A stretch of DNA of 43,310 bases from Gammaproteobacteria bacterium (GCA_002690725.1 NZFS01000007.1:22064-65373), one strand, 5' to 3'. Positions 20,993 through 33,200 are shown, counted from the stretch's first letter. Numbers and translations: made by a program. Notes: generated from the sequence alone by a model not told the origin.

Positions 20993-21532
20993 CTATTGTT
21001 TAAAAGGAAAATCGAGAGCTTTCAAAAGTGCCTTTGCGTGCTCCACAGATTTTGCCGAAGTATTTACACAAATGTCCATACCCCTTATATTGTCAATATT
21101 GTCATAATTAATTTCAGGAAATATTATCTGTTCTTTAATTCCGAAATTGTAATTACCTTGTTGATCAAAAGATTTTGGATTAAGTCCTCTAAAGTCTCTT
21201 TCTCTTGGAATTGCAATTTTAATTAGTCTTTCTACAAAGTCATACATTTTACTTCCTCTTAAAGTAACTTTGCATCCAAGTGGCCATCCTTCTCTAATTT
21301 TAAAGCTTGCTACAGACTGTCTAGCTTTTGTAACAACAGGTTTTTGTCCAGCAATAACTGTAAGATTTTCTAATGCTGACTCAAGATGCTTCTTATCATT
21401 TGCAGCTTCACCAACACCCATATTTATGACAACTTTTGTTAATCTTGGAACTGCCATAATATTATCAATTCCCAAGTCTTCCTTGAGAGCTGGTCTTAAC
21501 TCGCTGTTATATTTTTCTTTTAAGTTTGCCAT
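20993..21532 (-). CDS. rplE: 50S ribosomal protein L5
   Basis: 5S rRNA-binding protein that contacts S13 and the P-site tRNA. The 179-residue product (E. coli 179) contains [36 protein letters not shown] and the [12 protein letters not shown] segment. Its ATG overlaps the rplX stop (TAATG). Confidence 0.97.
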   Translation of the reverse strand: MANLKEKYNSELRPALKEDLGIDNIMAVPRLTKVVINMGVGEAANDKKHLESALENLTVIAGQKPVVTKARQSVASFKIREGWPLGCKVTLRGSKMYDFVERLIKIAIPRERDFRGLNPKSFDQQGNYNFGIKEQIIFPEINYDNIDNIRGMDICVNTSAKSVEHAKALLKALDFPFKQ

Positions 21533-21867
21533 TATTTAATTTCAGCTCCATCTGACTTGAAAAGTCTTATTTTTTTTCCTTCTTTGTTTCTTGAATAAGA
21601 GATTTTGTCTTTAGATTTAGTTTTTGGGTTCCATATTGCCAAATTTGATAATGATATTGCAGCTTCTTGTTCGACTACGCCTCCAGTTACTCCCATTTCT
21701 GGATTAGGTTTTGTATGCTTTTTAACCATATTAATTCCTGTAACTATTGCTTTGTTTTTATTTTTCACAATATCTCGCAAAGTACCTTTTTTACCAATGT
21801 CCTTTCCAGCAATGATAATTACCTCATCTCCAGATCTTAGTTTTGTTGAAATAATATTATTACCCAT
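21532..21867 (-). CDS. rplX: 50S ribosomal protein L24
   Basis: Assembly-initiating large-subunit protein. The 111-residue product has a KOW motif ([21 protein letters not shown]) and the [13 protein letters not shown] stretch. It lies one base after rplN. It is slightly longer than E. coli L24 (104) at the C-terminus. Confidence 0.96.
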   Translation of the reverse strand: MGNNIISTKLRSGDEVIIIAGKDIGKKGTLRDIVKNKNKAIVTGINMVKKHTKPNPEMGVTGGVVEQEAAISLSNLAIWNPKTKSKDKISYSRNKEGKKIRLFKSDGAEIK

Positions 21868-21868
21868 A

Positions 21869-22237
21869 TTACAAAACCTCAGGTGCCAGAGACAATATTT
21901 TCATGTGCTTTCCATCTCTTAACTCTCTCGTGACAGGCCCAAATACTCTAGTACCAATTGGGGCTTTTTGAGCATTTATTAGAACTGCTGCATTTTCATC
22001 AAATTTTATAAGAGAGCCATCTCTTCTTCTGACCCCTTTACGAGAGCGAACTATAAGAGCATCGACAACTTGTCCTTTTTTAACTTTTCCAGTCGGAATA
22101 GCTTCACGAACAGCAACCTTAATAACATCACCTATATTCGCGTATCTTCTTTTTGAACCACCCAAAACTTTAATACACATAACGCTTCTGGCACCGCTAT
22201 TATCTGCAATTTTTAAAAGTGATTGCATTTGAATCAT
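21869..22237 (-). CDS. rplN: 50S ribosomal protein L14
   Basis: Subunit-interface protein of the 50S. The 122-residue product (E. coli 123) begins [27 protein letters not shown] and contains the signature [25 protein letters not shown]. Its ATG overlaps the rpsQ stop (TAATG). Confidence 0.97.
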   Translation of the reverse strand: MIQMQSLLKIADNSGARSVMCIKVLGGSKRRYANIGDVIKVAVREAIPTGKVKKGQVVDALIVRSRKGVRRRDGSLIKFDENAAVLINAQKAPIGTRVFGPVTRELRDGKHMKILSLAPEVL

Positions 22238-22503
22238 TATTTGCTCTCCAATGTTTCTGACTTATTGTCATTTACTAAAATCCATGTTTTTGTTTTTGAA
22301 ATAGGTCTGCATTCTTTCACCGAAACAATATCTCCAATATTGGCAATATTATTTTCGTCATGTGCATGGACATTACTTGCTCTTTTAATAACTTTGCCAT
22401 AAAAAGGATGTTTAACTTTCCTTTCAATTTTTACGGTTATAGTCTTATCAGCTTTATTACTGGTAACAACACCTGATAATATTCTCGGATTAGTTGATTT
22501 CAT
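22237..22503 (-). CDS. rpsQ: 30S ribosomal protein S17
   Basis: 16S rRNA-binding OB-fold protein. The 88-residue product (E. coli 84) shows [31 protein letters not shown] and [18 protein letters not shown]. It lies two bases after rpmC. Confidence 0.97.
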   Translation of the reverse strand: MKSTNPRILSGVVTSNKADKTITVKIERKVKHPFYGKVIKRASNVHAHDENNIANIGDIVSVKECRPISKTKTWILVNDNKSETLESK

Positions 22504-22505
22504 TT

Positions 22506-22709
22506 TTATTTATCCTTTAACTTAATTTCACTAATTAAAGTTTTGATTAGTGCGATTTTTCTTCTTAACTTTTTTAAGTCACTGACTTCGTTTAATTGAC
22601 CAGTTTTGTGCTTAATCCTCAATCCAAATTGTGTTTCTCTTACAGATAAAAGTTCAGCATTTAACTGTTCAATATTTTTCTTTCTTAAACCCATTAACTC
22701 TTTTTTCAT
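22506..22709 (-). CDS. rpmC: 50S ribosomal protein L29
   Basis: Helical hairpin protein at the tunnel exit, part of the SRP and trigger-factor docking area. The 67-residue product (E. coli 63) includes [24 protein letters not shown] and [12 protein letters not shown]. It directly abuts rplP with no spacer. Confidence 0.95.
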   Translation of the reverse strand: MKKELMGLRKKNIEQLNAELLSVRETQFGLRIKHKTGQLNEVSDLKKLRRKIALIKTLISEIKLKDK

Positions 22710-23120
22710 TTATAAATCTTTCTTAATAAAATGTGTTTTTATTGGTAGCTTGGCTGAAGCAAGTCTGAATGCCTCTCTTGCAAGTTCTTCTTCAACACCG
22801 GCCATTTCAAACATAATCTTCCCTGGTTGAACAAGTGCAACCCAATACTCAACATTACCCTTACCTTTGCCCATTCTTACTTCCAAAGGCTTTTTTGTAA
22901 TAGGTTTATCAGGAAAAATTCGAATCCATATATTCCCACCTCTTTTAATATACCTAGTCATTGCTCTTCTGGCAGACTCGATTTGTCTAGCAGTGATTCT
23001 TCCTCTACCAGATGCTACTAATCCAAATCTTCCAAATGCAATTGTATTACCATTTTGTGCAAGACCACGGTTTCTACCTTTGTGCATTTTTCTGAATTTT
23101 GTTTGTTTAGGTTGCAACAT
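22710..23120 (-). CDS. rplP: 50S ribosomal protein L16
   Basis: Protein near the A site that positions tRNA and the 5S rRNA. The 136-residue product (E. coli 136) begins [19 protein letters not shown] and contains the signature [23 protein letters not shown] and [14 protein letters not shown]. It lies five bases after rpsC. Confidence 0.97.
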   Translation of the reverse strand: MLQPKQTKFRKMHKGRNRGLAQNGNTIAFGRFGLVASGRGRITARQIESARRAMTRYIKRGGNIWIRIFPDKPITKKPLEVRMGKGKGNVEYWVALVQPGKIMFEMAGVEEELAREAFRLASAKLPIKTHFIKKDL

Positions 23121-23125
23121 TTTAC

Positions 23126-23785
23126 TTAACCGGCTCCTGGAGCATTTTTATATGGATCTTCATTTACTTCACCTCTGTAAACCCAAACTTTTACACCAAT
23201 AATCCCATAAGTAGTAAGAGCCTCTGAAGTTCCATAATCTATGTCTGCTCTTAATGTATGCAATGGTACCCGACCCTCTCTATACCATTCTGTTCTTGCG
23301 ATTTCAGCGCCATTAAGTCTCCCTGATACCTCAATTCGGACCCCTTTGGCACTTTGCCTTAATGCGCTTTGAACGGTCCGCTTCATTGCTCTCCTAAACA
23401 TGACTCTTTTTTCGAGCTGTTGAGCTACCCCTTCAGCAAGAATTTGTGCATCTAAATCTGGTTTTTTTATTTCTTTAATGTTGATTTGTGAAGGTCCTTT
23501 TACAATCCTCTGAACAGCCTTTTTAAGATTTTCTATTTCTTCACCTCTTTTCCCAATGATAATTCCGGGTCTTGCTGTATGGATATTTACTACAAATGTA
23601 TCAGCTGTTCTTTCTAATTCAATTTTGCTTATGGAAGAATTCTTTAGCTTTTTATTGAGATGATCTCTAACCTTTAGATCTTGTATTAAATTTTTAGGAA
23701 AGTCTTTTCCCTTTGCAAACCAATTAGCATTTTGTTTTTTTGAAATGCCTAATCTAAAACCATTTGGATTAACTTTTTGTCCCAT
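23126..23785 (-). CDS. rpsC: 30S ribosomal protein S3
   Basis: mRNA-entry helicase protein of the 30S. The 219-residue product has a KH domain ([19 protein letters not shown] near 75-93) and the C-terminal [27 protein letters not shown] block. It is 14 residues shorter than E. coli S3 at the C-terminus. Its ATG overlaps the rplV stop (TAATG). Confidence 0.97.
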   Translation of the reverse strand: MGQKVNPNGFRLGISKKQNANWFAKGKDFPKNLIQDLKVRDHLNKKLKNSSISKIELERTADTFVVNIHTARPGIIIGKRGEEIENLKKAVQRIVKGPSQINIKEIKKPDLDAQILAEGVAQQLEKRVMFRRAMKRTVQSALRQSAKGVRIEVSGRLNGAEIARTEWYREGRVPLHTLRADIDYGTSEALTTYGIIGVKVWVYRGEVNEDPYKNAPGAG

Positions 23786-24123
23786 TAGTTACTCTCCTCT
23801 GCCAATGTAATTTCTATATGGCATGTAGGTTTTATTATTCTGTCAGCTCTACCTCTTGCTCTTGCTCTCATTCTTTTTAATCTCATACCTTGATTAACAA
23901 TTACAGATTTGACTAATAGCTTATCAATATCAGAATTATTGTTATTTTCTGCATTAGCAATTGCTGAATCTAACAATTTTTTTATCACTGCAGAACCTTT
24001 TTGTTTATTGAAAATAAGAAAGTCTAAAGCCTTATCCACACTTTTGCCTCTTATTTGATCTGCAACTAATGATGCCTTTTGTGGAGATAGCCTTGTTCCT
24101 TTTAAATAAGCTCTTGTTTCCAT
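23785..24123 (-). CDS. rplV: 50S ribosomal protein L22
   Basis: Lines the peptide exit tunnel through a beta hairpin. The 112-residue product (E. coli 110) shows [21 protein letters not shown] and the hairpin [20 protein letters not shown], the site of macrolide-resistance changes in other bacteria; here it looks wild type. It lies two bases after rpsS. Confidence 0.97.
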   Translation of the reverse strand: METRAYLKGTRLSPQKASLVADQIRGKSVDKALDFLIFNKQKGSAVIKKLLDSAIANAENNNNSDIDKLLVKSVIVNQGMRLKRMRARARGRADRIIKPTCHIEITLAEESN

Positions 24124-24125
24124 AA

Positions 24126-24395
24126 TTAAGCTTTCCTATCACCAGAATGCATTTTAAATGTTCTTGTCATCGCAAACTCTCCAAGCTTGTGTCCAACCAT
24201 ATCTTCATTAATAAATACTGGTACATGTTGTCTTCCATTGTGAACTGATATTGTTAGTCCAACCATCGTGGGAATAATCATTGATCTTCTAGACCATGTT
24301 TTTATAGGTTTCTTATCGTTATTTGTGATTGCTTTATCTACTTTTTTTGAAAGTGACAAATCTACAAATGGTCCTTTTTTTAGAGATCTTGGCAT
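24126..24395 (-). CDS. rpsS: 30S ribosomal protein S19
   Basis: 30S head protein that pairs with S13. The 89-residue product (E. coli 92) begins [15 protein letters not shown] and contains [21 protein letters not shown] and [19 protein letters not shown]. It lies one base after rplB. Confidence 0.97.
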   Translation of the reverse strand: MPRSLKKGPFVDLSLSKKVDKAITNNDKKPIKTWSRRSMIIPTMVGLTISVHNGRQHVPVFINEDMVGHKLGEFAMTRTFKMHSGDRKA

Positions 24396-24396
24396 T

Positions 24397-25221
24397 TTAT
24401 TTCTTACCTCTTCGTCTTATGATTAAATCATCCGTCCTTTGATTTTTTCTTGTCTTGTAACCTTTTGTTGGAACTCCCCATGGCGTTGTAGGATGTCTTC
24501 CTCCTGAGGTTCTTCCTTCTCCACCACCATGCGGATGATCAACGGGATTCATAGCAACCCCTCTAACTGTAGGTCTAACGCCTCTCCATCTTTTAGCACC
24601 AGCTTTTCCAAAAGATTTTAAATTATTTTCTTGGTTTGAAACTGTTCCCAATGTAGCTCTACATTCCCACAAAATTTTTCGTGTCTCTCCTGACTGTAAT
24701 CTTAAGGTTGCATATATGCCTTCTTTAGCAACTAATCTGGCTGAAGTTCCAGCACTTCGTGCAATTTGAGCGCCTTTCTTTGGCTTTAGTTCTATACAAT
24801 GAACATTTGTACCAAGGGGTATATCTTTCAATTTCATTGAATTACCTACTTTAATTTCGCAATTGTCTGAAGACATTAGTTCATCGCCTATTTTTAATTT
24901 TGATGGAGCAATTATGTATCTTCTCTCACCATCAAGATATTTTAATAAAGCAATATGCGCTGACCTATTGGGATCATATTCAATTCTTTCAACGATTGCT
25001 GGAACATCAAACTTGTTTCTTTTAAAGTCAATAACTCTGTAATGCTGCTTATGGCCGCCACCTTGGTGCCTAACAGTAATTCGCCCATTGTTATTTCTTC
25101 CACCATTTTTAGCTTTAGGCTCAATTAATGACTTATATGGTTTACCCTTATGTAAATCAGATTTGACTGATATAAGGCCTCTTCTTCCAGGGCTAGTTGG
25201 TTTAGATTTAACAATTGTCAT
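24397..25221 (-). CDS. rplB: 50S ribosomal protein L2
   Basis: Universal 23S rRNA-binding protein near the peptidyl transferase centre. The 274-residue product (E. coli 273) carries [22 protein letters not shown] and the invariant [21 protein letters not shown] around 222-243, with the conserved histidine of that segment present. Its ATG overlaps the rplW stop (TAATG). Confidence 0.98.
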   Translation of the reverse strand: MTIVKSKPTSPGRRGLISVKSDLHKGKPYKSLIEPKAKNGGRNNNGRITVRHQGGGHKQHYRVIDFKRNKFDVPAIVERIEYDPNRSAHIALLKYLDGERRYIIAPSKLKIGDELMSSDNCEIKVGNSMKLKDIPLGTNVHCIELKPKKGAQIARSAGTSARLVAKEGIYATLRLQSGETRKILWECRATLGTVSNQENNLKSFGKAGAKRWRGVRPTVRGVAMNPVDHPHGGGEGRTSGGRHPTTPWGVPTKGYKTRKNQRTDDLIIRRRGKK

Positions 25222-25517
25222 TAGTTTATACCCTCAAATTGAATCTCTGAATCTTGACTAATAGAAACAAAAGCTTTTTTGTAATCTGATTTTTTATATA
25301 TACCAAATCTATTTCTTTTTCTCTTGCCTTTTACAACTGATGTACTTACTTTAATTACATCAACTTTAAATAATGTTTCAACTGCATTTTTAATCTCTTT
25401 TTTATTTGCTGAAAGATCAACTTTGAAAACAACTTGTTTATACTTTTCACTTAGCTGAGCAGTTTGTTCAGTAATAATTGGAGATTTTATTAATGTATAT
25501 AATTTTTCTTTACCCAT
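25221..25517 (-). CDS. rplW: 50S ribosomal protein L23
   Basis: Tunnel-exit protein that docks trigger factor and SRP. The 98-residue product (E. coli 100) has [25 protein letters not shown] and [19 protein letters not shown]. It overlaps the end of rplD by eight bases. Confidence 0.96.
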   Translation of the reverse strand: MGKEKLYTLIKSPIITEQTAQLSEKYKQVVFKVDLSANKKEIKNAVETLFKVDVIKVSTSVVKGKRKRNRFGIYKKSDYKKAFVSISQDSEIQFEGIN

Positions 25518-26124
25518 TAATCCACCCCTCTATTTGTTTCAAAGCTTCGCTTGTAACAGCCACCTTTTGAGGTTTTAAAAGATTTATTGGATTAATTTCT
25601 CTAACAGTAATAACATCAACGTTTGGTATATTTCTTGCTGAAAGATAAAGATTTATATCAGGCTCTTCAGTAATAATTAGAACTCTACTTAAAGAAAATT
25701 CATTTAAAAAGCTTGCAAACTCTTTAGTTTTTGGTTTCTTAAGTGTTGGTTTTTCAATCGCTACTAATCTATTTTGTCTTACTAATTCTGAAAAAATTGA
25801 TTTAATAGCAGCACGATACATTTTTTTGTTTATCTTCTTACTGAAATCTCTTGGTCTTGAAGCAAAAGTAACACCTCCACCTCTCCAAAGAGGGCTCCTT
25901 ATGGTCCCCGCTCTGGCTCTGCCAGTTCCTTTTTGTCTAAATGGTTTTTTGCCACCGCCTCTTACTTCAGATCTATTTTTTTGTTTAGCGCTTCCTTGTC
26001 GTGAAGATGCCATAAAACTAACAACAGCTTGATGAATTAAAGACTCATTAAATTCCTTGCTGAAAACTTCATTAGATATAGAAATATCTTTATTCTTTGT
26101 ATTTGATAAAAGTTCTATCTTCAT
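25510..26124 (-). CDS. rplD: 50S ribosomal protein L4
   Basis: Tunnel-constriction protein; in E. coli it also represses the S10 operon through its leader. The 204-residue product (E. coli 201) has the extended loop RSEVRGGGKKPFRQKGTGRARAGTIRSPLWRGGG (about 52-85), intact. Its ATG overlaps the rplC stop (TAATG). The short untranslated leader before rpsJ does not resemble the long E. coli L4 target. Confidence 0.97.
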   Translation of the reverse strand: MKIELLSNTKNKDISISNEVFSKEFNESLIHQAVVSFMASSRQGSAKQKNRSEVRGGGKKPFRQKGTGRARAGTIRSPLWRGGGVTFASRPRDFSKKINKKMYRAAIKSIFSELVRQNRLVAIEKPTLKKPKTKEFASFLNEFSLSRVLIITEEPDINLYLSARNIPNVDVITVREINPINLLKPQKVAVTSEALKQIEGWING

Positions 26125-26750
26125 TATTTTTTATTTGATGGTTTAATTTTTAATTCAGAGCCGTTGAAACCAGGAACAGCTCCCTTTATATAGATAACGT
26201 TATTTTCTACATCCATATCTACGATCTTTAAACTTTGTATTGTCTTCTGCACGTTGCCCATATGTCCTGACATTTTTTTACCTTTCCAAACTCTGCCAGG
26301 AGTTTGACACTGGCCAATCGATCCGTGTGCTCTGTGAGCAAGAGAGTTTCCATGAGTTGCATCTTGCATTGAAAAATTATGTCTTTTTATAACTCCTGCA
26401 TAACCCTTGCCCTTTGAAGTACCAGTTACATCGACGTACTGTCCAACCTCAAACACTTCAGCAGTTAAGTGTTTTCCAATTTCATAACTTTCTATTTCAT
26501 CTGATTTGAACTCTGATAGCGATCCTGGGTTTAAATCTATCTTTTTGAAAAATTCAGATTTAGATTTATTTAAATTATTAGATTTTTCAGTTTTTGAGAT
26601 CAATAAAGCGTTATATCCATTTTTTTCTTTTGTCTTAATGCCAGCAACGAAATTGCCACATACTGAAACTGCTGTAACAGGCACAGATTCTCCATCTTCG
26701 AGAAAAAGACGAGACATGCCTGATTTTTTTCCTATTAAGCCTATGCTCAA
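26124..26750 (-). CDS. rplC: 50S ribosomal protein L3 (TTG start)
   Basis: Early-assembly large-subunit protein reaching the peptidyl transferase centre. The 208-residue product (E. coli 209) begins MSIGLIGKKSGMSRLF and contains GKGYAGVIKRHNFSMQDATHGNSLAHR, including the glutamine methylated by PrmB in E. coli. The start codon is TTG, fixed by AAGGAG six to eight bases before it and by homology; no in-frame ATG is nearby. It lies 55 bases after rpsJ. Confidence 0.96.
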   Translation of the reverse strand: MSIGLIGKKSGMSRLFLEDGESVPVTAVSVCGNFVAGIKTKEKNGYNALLISKTEKSNNLNKSKSEFFKKIDLNPGSLSEFKSDEIESYEIGKHLTAEVFEVGQYVDVTGTSKGKGYAGVIKRHNFSMQDATHGNSLAHRAHGSIGQCQTPGRVWKGKKMSGHMGNVQKTIQSLKIVDMDVENNVIYIKGAVPGFNGSELKIKPSNKK

Positions 26751-26805
26751 TTTTATCTCCTTTTACGGGGCTACAAACCCTCTATGGCCGCATTCGCGTT
26801 AAAAT

Positions 26806-27120
26806 TTATTGTCCCAAGCTTATTTGAACATCTACTCCAGAGGAGAGATCTAATTTCATTAAAGCATCAACTGTCTTATCAGTTGGTTTAACAATATCCA
26901 TCAATCTTTTGTAAGTAACAATCTCGTATTGATCTCTTGCATCTTTGTCTTTATGCGGCGAAATCAGTACTGTTGTCCTCTCTTTTTTAACAGGTAAAGG
27001 TATTGGCCCATTAATAACTGCTCCAGTTTTTTTAACGGTTTCAACTATTAATTTGGCCGAAGCATCAATTAATCTATAATCAAAAGCTTTTAACCTTATT
27101 CTTATTGATTGATTCTCCAT
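26806..27120 (-). CDS. rpsJ: 30S ribosomal protein S10
   Basis: 30S head protein and NusE transcription antitermination partner of NusB. The 104-residue product (E. coli 103) has [29 protein letters not shown] and [29 protein letters not shown]. It is first gene of the S10-spc-alpha block, with its own promoter about 65 bases upstream. Confidence 0.97.
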   Translation of the reverse strand: MENQSIRIRLKAFDYRLIDASAKLIVETVKKTGAVINGPIPLPVKKERTTVLISPHKDKDARDQYEIVTYKRLMDIVKPTDKTVDALMKLDLSSGVDVQISLGQ

Positions 27121-27183
27121 TTACCCTGTTTTTAACCTATTTTTAAAAAATTTTTACATTCAGCAAAATGCAAAATGTGGCGT

Positions 27184-27213
27184 ATTCTAAGCCCCTAAGA
27201 GTGGTACTGTCAA
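27184..27213 (-). promoter_or_regulatory. Sigma70 promoter of the S10-spc-alpha block
   Basis: On the minus strand a perfect TTGACA (27208-27213) and TAGAAT (27184-27189; five of six) are 18 bases apart. The discriminator reads ACGCCAC, identical to the tRNA-Thr/tuf promoter. The untranslated leader would be about 55-60 bases, with a tandem CATTTTG repeat but no large hairpin. Confidence 0.8.
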
Positions 27214-27243
27214 CTTTATTGAGTGTTTTATTTTTTGTAAATA

Positions 27244-29349
27244 TTAAGAGGTTTTTAGCTGTTCTGCTATATTATTTGGAACCTCGCCATATTTAGTGAA
27301 TTCCATGGTAAAAGTTGCTCTTCCTTGAGTTTGAGATCTTAAATCAGTTGCGTATCCAAACATTTCGGCAAGAGGCACTTCAGAGGAAACTTCTTTACCT
27401 GAAGTAATGTCTTCCATCCCCAAAATTATTCCTCTTCTTCTATTTAAATCACCAACAACATCGCCCATATGATCTTCTGGTGTTACAACAACAACCTTCA
27501 TTATTGGTTCTAGCAAAGCAGGTTTAGCTTTATTTGCTCCTTCTTTAAGAGCCATAGAGCCTGCAATTTTAAATGCCATCTCATTAGAGTCTACATCATG
27601 AAATGAACCATCATACAATGTTGCCCTCAATGCTAATAGTGGATACCCAGCAATTACACCATTTTGCATTTGTTCTTGAATACCTTTGTTAACAGCTGGT
27701 ATATATTCTTTTGGAATTACTCCACCAACGATTTTATCAACAAATTCATATTCATCATCAAGACCTAATGGTTCAAGTTTAAGCCAAACATGACCATACT
27801 GTCCTTTTCCGCCACTTTGTCTTACAAATTTACCCTCTATCTCTATTGTTTCTTTAATAGTTTCTCTATATGCAACTTGAGGTTTGCCTATGTTGGCTTC
27901 AACTGAAAACTCTCTTTTCATTCTATCCACAAGAACATCTAAGTGAAGTTCCCCCATGCCAGAAATTATTGTTTGGCCAGATTCTTCATCACTTGCAACT
28001 CTAAAAGATGGATCTTCTTGAGCAAGTTTACCTAAGGCTAAAGACATCTTCTCTTGATCTTGTTTTGATTTTGGCTCAACAGCAACAGATATAACTGGTT
28101 CTGGGAAGTCCATTCTTTCAAGAACAATAGGTTTATTTGAATCAGATAGGGTATCTCCTGTTGTAATATCCTTTAGTCCAATACATGCTGCGATATCACC
28201 AGCTCTAACTTCTTTAATTTCTTCCCTATTATTAGAATGCATTTGCACCATTCTTCCTACTCTTTCCTTTTTAGACTTTGTAGTATTCATTACACCATCA
28301 CCAACTCTAAGAACTCCAGAATAGACTCTTATAAATGTTAAGGTTCCTACAAAAGGATCTGTTGCAATCTTAAATGCTAATGCAGAAAATGGTTCTTCAT
28401 CAGAAGATGTTCTTGTATCTGCTTCTTCAGCCTCTTCGTCTGAATTATTTGGAATAACACCCTCAATTGCTTTAACTTCGTCCGGCGCAGGTAAAAAATC
28501 TATAACTGCATCTAGAACGGCTTGAAAACCTTTATTTTTAAAAGCAGAGCCACATAAAGCAAGAATCACCTCATTCGCGAGAGATCTAATCCTTAGGCCC
28601 TCTTTAATTTGCTCAGAGGTTAAATCACCGGATTCCAGATAGGCATCCATTAATTCTTCATTAGCTTCAGCAGCTGCTTCAAGCATCTCTTCTCTTAGTT
28701 TATGACATTTATCAAGCAATTCCTCAGGAATTTCCTTTGAGTCGAAAGTAAGACCTTGATCTTCTTCGTTCCAATAAATAGCTCTCATATTTATAAGATC
28801 AACCACTCCTTTGAAATCTTCTTCAGAACCAATGTTGTATTGTATTGGAACAATATTTGCTTGAAGTCTATCTTTGATTTGATCAATAACTTTTTCAAAA
28901 TTAGCCCCTGCTCGATCCATCTTATTCACAAAGACAATTCTTGGTACTTCATATCTGTTAGCCTGTCTCCACACAGTTTCTGATTGTGGCTCAACACCTG
29001 ACGTACCACAAAATACAACTACAGCCCCATCCAAAACTCTAAGTGATCTTTCAACCTCAATTGTAAAGTCAACGTGACCTGGTGTATCAATTATATTGAT
29101 TCTATGCTGAGAGAATTGCTGCTCCATGCCACTCCAAAAACATGTTGTTGCTGCTGAAGTTATAGTGATGCCTCTTTCTTGTTCTTGTTCCATCCAATCC
29201 ATAACAGCAGCACCGTCATGGACTTCACCAATCTTATGAGACAAACCAGTATAAAATAATACTCTCTCAGTAGTAGTAGTTTTACCTGCATCTACGTGCG
29301 CACATATACCTACATTTCTATATTTATTTAAAATAGTATCTCTAGCCAT
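27244..29349 (-). CDS. fusA: Elongation factor G
   Basis: GTPase that drives translocation of tRNA and mRNA on the ribosome. The 701-residue protein (E. coli 704) has P loop AHVDAGKTT at 17-25, switch [11 protein letters not shown] and NKMDRAGA, and domain [17 protein letters not shown]. The insertion region around 290-320 contains a very acidic [15 protein letters not shown] stretch. It lies 12 bases after rpsG. No tuf gene follows it, unlike E. coli (tufA). Confidence 0.98.
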   Translation of the reverse strand: MARDTILNKYRNVGICAHVDAGKTTTTERVLFYTGLSHKIGEVHDGAAVMDWMEQEQERGITITSAATTCFWSGMEQQFSQHRINIIDTPGHVDFTIEVERSLRVLDGAVVVFCGTSGVEPQSETVWRQANRYEVPRIVFVNKMDRAGANFEKVIDQIKDRLQANIVPIQYNIGSEEDFKGVVDLINMRAIYWNEEDQGLTFDSKEIPEELLDKCHKLREEMLEAAAEANEELMDAYLESGDLTSEQIKEGLRIRSLANEVILALCGSAFKNKGFQAVLDAVIDFLPAPDEVKAIEGVIPNNSDEEAEEADTRTSSDEEPFSALAFKIATDPFVGTLTFIRVYSGVLRVGDGVMNTTKSKKERVGRMVQMHSNNREEIKEVRAGDIAACIGLKDITTGDTLSDSNKPIVLERMDFPEPVISVAVEPKSKQDQEKMSLALGKLAQEDPSFRVASDEESGQTIISGMGELHLDVLVDRMKREFSVEANIGKPQVAYRETIKETIEIEGKFVRQSGGKGQYGHVWLKLEPLGLDDEYEFVDKIVGGVIPKEYIPAVNKGIQEQMQNGVIAGYPLLALRATLYDGSFHDVDSNEMAFKIAGSMALKEGANKAKPALLEPIMKVVVVTPEDHMGDVVGDLNRRRGIILGMEDITSGKEVSSEVPLAEMFGYATDLRSQTQGRATFTMEFTKYGEVPNNIAEQLKTS

Positions 29350-29361
29350 AATATTTTTTGA

Positions 29362-29832
29362 TTAAAATCTGAAGTGTGAAAAAGCTTTATTTGCTTCAGC
29401 CATCTTGTGAACATCCTCTCTTTTTCTATAAGCTGAACCTTTTTTTTGTGAAGCATCTTGAAGTTCTCCAGCAAGCCGCAAATCCATTGATTTTTCTGAT
29501 CTGCTCCGAGCAGCCTCAACAATCCATCTCATTGCCAAAGCCTGTCTTCTTGATGGTCTTATTTCAACGGGGACCTGATAATTTGCACCACCTACTCTTC
29601 TTGACTTTACTTCAACAACTGGACTTACCTCTTCAAGAGCTTTCATAAATACATCAAGTGGATCGTCCTTAGAATTTTTGTTTATTTGGTCAAATGCTCC
29701 ATAAACAATTTTTTCTGCAACAGATTTTTTTCCATCTTTCATTAAATTGTTCATAAACTTCGCAAGAACAACATCCTTATACTTTGGATCTGGAAGAATT
29801 TTTCTTTTTTCTGGACTTCGTCTTCTTGGCAT
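29362..29832 (-). CDS. rpsG: 30S ribosomal protein S7
   Basis: Primary binder of the 3' major domain of 16S rRNA. The 156-residue product begins [20 protein letters not shown] and contains [31 protein letters not shown]. Only two bases separate it from rpsL, so the intercistronic S7 repressor site of the E. coli str operon cannot be present. Confidence 0.98.
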   Translation of the reverse strand: MPRRRSPEKRKILPDPKYKDVVLAKFMNNLMKDGKKSVAEKIVYGAFDQINKNSKDDPLDVFMKALEEVSPVVEVKSRRVGGANYQVPVEIRPSRRQALAMRWIVEAARSRSEKSMDLRLAGELQDASQKKGSAYRKREDVHKMAEANKAFSHFRF

Positions 29833-29834
29833 AC

Positions 29835-30206
29835 CTATTTACCTTTTTTTGCGCCGTATTTTGAGCGTCTCTGTTTTCTGCTTGCAACACCCGATGTATC
29901 TAATGTGCCTCTTATAGTATGGTATCTAACACCAGGCAAATCTTTAACTCTTCCGCCCCTTATTAAGACTAAAGAATGTTCCTGAAGATTATGACCTTCT
30001 CCTCCAATGTAAGATGTGACTTCATATCCACTCGTTAGTCGGACTCTGCATACTTTTCTTAATGCAGAGTTAGGTTTCTTTGGTGTAGTTGTGTAAACTC
30101 TTGTGCAAACGCCTCTTCTTTGAGGACAAGCGTTCAATGCAGGCACATCAGTTTTCTTAACCTTAGGTTTTCTTGATTTTTTAATTAATTGATTAACTGT
30201 TGCCAT
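29835..30206 (-). CDS. rpsL: 30S ribosomal protein S12
   Basis: Decoding-centre protein controlling accuracy. The 123-residue product (E. coli 124) has [18 protein letters not shown] with Lys43 and [13 protein letters not shown] with the second streptomycin-related lysine, so both residues mutated in resistant strains are wild type. First gene of the str block with its own promoter. Confidence 0.98.
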   Translation of the reverse strand: MATVNQLIKKSRKPKVKKTDVPALNACPQRRGVCTRVYTTTPKKPNSALRKVCRVRLTSGYEVTSYIGGEGHNLQEHSLVLIRGGRVKDLPGVRYHTIRGTLDTSGVASRKQRRSKYGAKKGK

Positions 30207-30229
30207 TTTAATTATCTATATAGGCGGCG

Positions 30230-30258
30230 ATTTTATAGAGCATAGTATTAATGGTCAA
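30230..30258 (-). promoter_or_regulatory. Sigma70 promoter of rpsL-rpsG-fusA (str block)
   Basis: On the minus strand TTGACC (30253-30258; five of six) and TAAAAT (30230-30235; five of six) are separated by exactly 17 bases, in the 54-base gap after the rpoC stop. The discriminator CGCCGCC is strikingly G+C-rich in this AT-rich genome. Confidence 0.8.
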
Positions 30259-30260
30259 CA

Positions 30261-33200
30261 TTATTCTTCATCATTTTCTTGAAGCTCTTGTCTAAGAGCA
30301 GCTTCGATATCTTCATCTGATAACATGCTTTCGTCAAATTCACCCTGTTTCTTATTTCTAAGTTTGTCATGAAATTCCATGCCAGTCCCGGCAGGAATTA
30401 ATCTCCCTACAACAACATTTTCTTTTAATCCTTTTAAATGATCTTTTTTCCCTGTTACAGCAGCTTCAGTTAAAACTCTTGTCGTCTCTTGGAAAGAGGC
30501 AGCTGATATAAATGAATCTGTAGCAAGGGAGGCTTTAGTTATACCTAGCAAGACTCTTTCAAAATCTGCTGGATTTTTACCATCTGCTACAACTTTTAAA
30601 TTCTCCTCTTTTAAGTCAACAAAACTAACTTGATCACCCTGAATAAATTTAGTATCACCACCATCGATAATTAAAGCTTTTCTGAGCATTTGTCGTAGAA
30701 TTGTCTCTATATGCTTATCGTTTATAGAAACACCTTGAAGTCTATAAACATCTTGTATTTCATTAACAATAAAGTTTGTTAAATCTGGTATCCCTTTAAG
30801 TCTCAAAATGTCGTGGGGACTTAAAGGACCTTCTGAAATAATATCACCTTTATTTACTCTTTCTCCTTCAAAAACATTAAGAGTTCTATGCTTAGGAATC
30901 AGCATTTCTTTATTTTGACTTTTTTTGGTAGCACCTTCTGGTGTAATAACAAGTCTAACTTTTCCTTTTGTTTCTTTACCAAAAGAAACGACACCAGTTT
31001 CTTCTGCAAGAACAGCTGCATCTTTTGGTGTTCTTGCTTCGAACAAATCTGCAACCCTTGGAAGGCCTCCAGTAATGTCTTTTGTTTTTGACGCTACTAA
31101 TGGCATTCTAGCAATAACCTCACCAGCACTAATTTTCTGGCCATTAACAAGATTTACTAGTCCGCCTGCAGGCAAAGGATAAACAGCAGGTTGTTTGAAT
31201 TCCCCAATCAGAACGGCCTTACCCTTTGAGTCAACAATTTCAATTGTTGGAGTCATATCTCTACCAGCAGATGTTCTATCTGCAACCTCTATAATTTCAA
31301 TACTTGATAAGCCTGTAAGCTCATCAAGCTGCTCTCTGACGGTTACGCCATCCTCTATATCAGTAAATTTAACTTTGCCAGATGTTTCAGAAATTATTGG
31401 TCTAGTGTATGGATCCCAAGAGGCAATTCTAATTCCCTCATCTAAGTCTTTTGAGTTTGCTACTTCTAATGTAGCTCCATATGGTACTTTGTACTGTTCA
31501 ATAATTTTTCCATTCACATCAGATATAGAACACATCGCATTCCTAGACACAACTACTTCAAGTTTATCTTTGTTCGTAACGGTTTTAATATCGTCTGAGA
31601 AAGATACAACACCTGAGCTTTTATTAAAAATTGCATTTTCCTCAGATGAACTTGATGCAGCACCACCAATATGAAATGTTCTCATTGTTAATTGAGTTCC
31701 AGGCTCGCCAATTGACTGAGCAGCAACTACTCCAACAGCTTCACCTCTGTGAACTAAATGTCCCCTGGCAAGATCTCTTCCATAACATTTAGCACAAACT
31801 CCAATGGGAGCTTCGCATGTCATTGGAGACCTTATCTTTAGGCTAGAGAGGTTTAATTCGCTAATTACACTAAGAGCATCCTCATCTAACATTGTATTTA
31901 TGGCAAAAAGTTCTTTTCCATCTGCATCGAAAATTGGTTCTGCAATAACTCTTCCTAATATTCTATCGGTGAGCGCTTGAATAATTTCACCTCCATCAAT
32001 TATTGAAGTCACAGTTATAGACTCTGTGGTTCCACAGTCATCAATGTTTATGACTGAATCCATAGATACATCGCACAGTCTTCTAGTGAGATATCCTGAA
32101 TTAGCTGTCTTAAGCGCAGTATCTGCTAAACCCTTTCTAGCTCCATGTGTTGATATAAAATATTGAAGAACTGACAAGCCTTCTCTAAAGTTGGCTGTAA
32201 TTGGTGTTTCAATTATAGAGCCATCAGGCTTTGACATAAGTCCTCTCATGCCTGAAAGTTGTCTGATTTGTGCAGGTGAACCTCTTGCGCCAGAGTCTGC
32301 GTAGATATAAACAGAATTAAATGAGGACTGATCAATGTCTTCTCCATTTGGTTTTGTTACAGTTTCAGAACTAATTTTTTCCATCATCGCTTTTGCTACC
32401 TGCTCATTTGCTCTAGACCATATATCAATGACTTTGTTATACCTCTCTCCCCTTGTAACTAATCCTGAGTCAAATTGTTTTTCAATAGCTTTAAATTCTT
32501 TTTCAGAGGAATCAATAATATTGGCCTTTTCCTCTGGTATAACAAAATCATTTACACCAATTGATGAACCTGATCGAGTTGAAAAGTCGAAGCCAAGGTA
32601 CATAAGTTGATCAGCAAAGATTACAGTTTTCTTCAAGCCAGCTTTTCTGTAAGAAGTATCAACTAACTTTGAAACTGATTTCTTATTTAATACATTATTA
32701 ATATTGTAAAAGCCAACTTCATGTGGTGTTATTCTCCAAATCAAAGTTCTTCCAACTGTTGTTTCTTCAATAGTTGTTTCACCATCTTCGTGAGTGATTC
32801 TTACCTTTATAGGTGAATGTATTTCCAAAGTTTCAGTTTCATAAGCTCTTAAAACTTCGTCAGGATTACTAAATACTCTTCCTTCACCTGAGGCATTAGC
32901 GTTATCTCTTGTCATATAATATAGACCCAAAACTACATCCTGAGTTGGATTAATAATTGGAGATCCATCTGCTGGAGAAAGAATGTTATTTGTAGACATC
33001 ATTAAAGCTCTTGCTTCAAGTTGTGCCTCAATCGTTAATGGAACATGAACAGCCATTTGATCTCCGTCAAAATCTGCATTAAATGCAACACAAACCAAAG
33101 GATGAAGTTGAATAGCTTTGCCCTCTATAAGCTTTGGTTCAAATGCTTGAAGTCCAAGTCTATGAAGTGTAGGTGCCCTATTAAGTAATACAGGATGTTC

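Noticed and set aside
27121..27243. E. coli-type S10 leader bound by L4
   Set aside because: The predicted leader is only about 55-60 bases with a weak 4-base-pair hairpin; the E. coli leader is about 170 bases with several stable hairpins.
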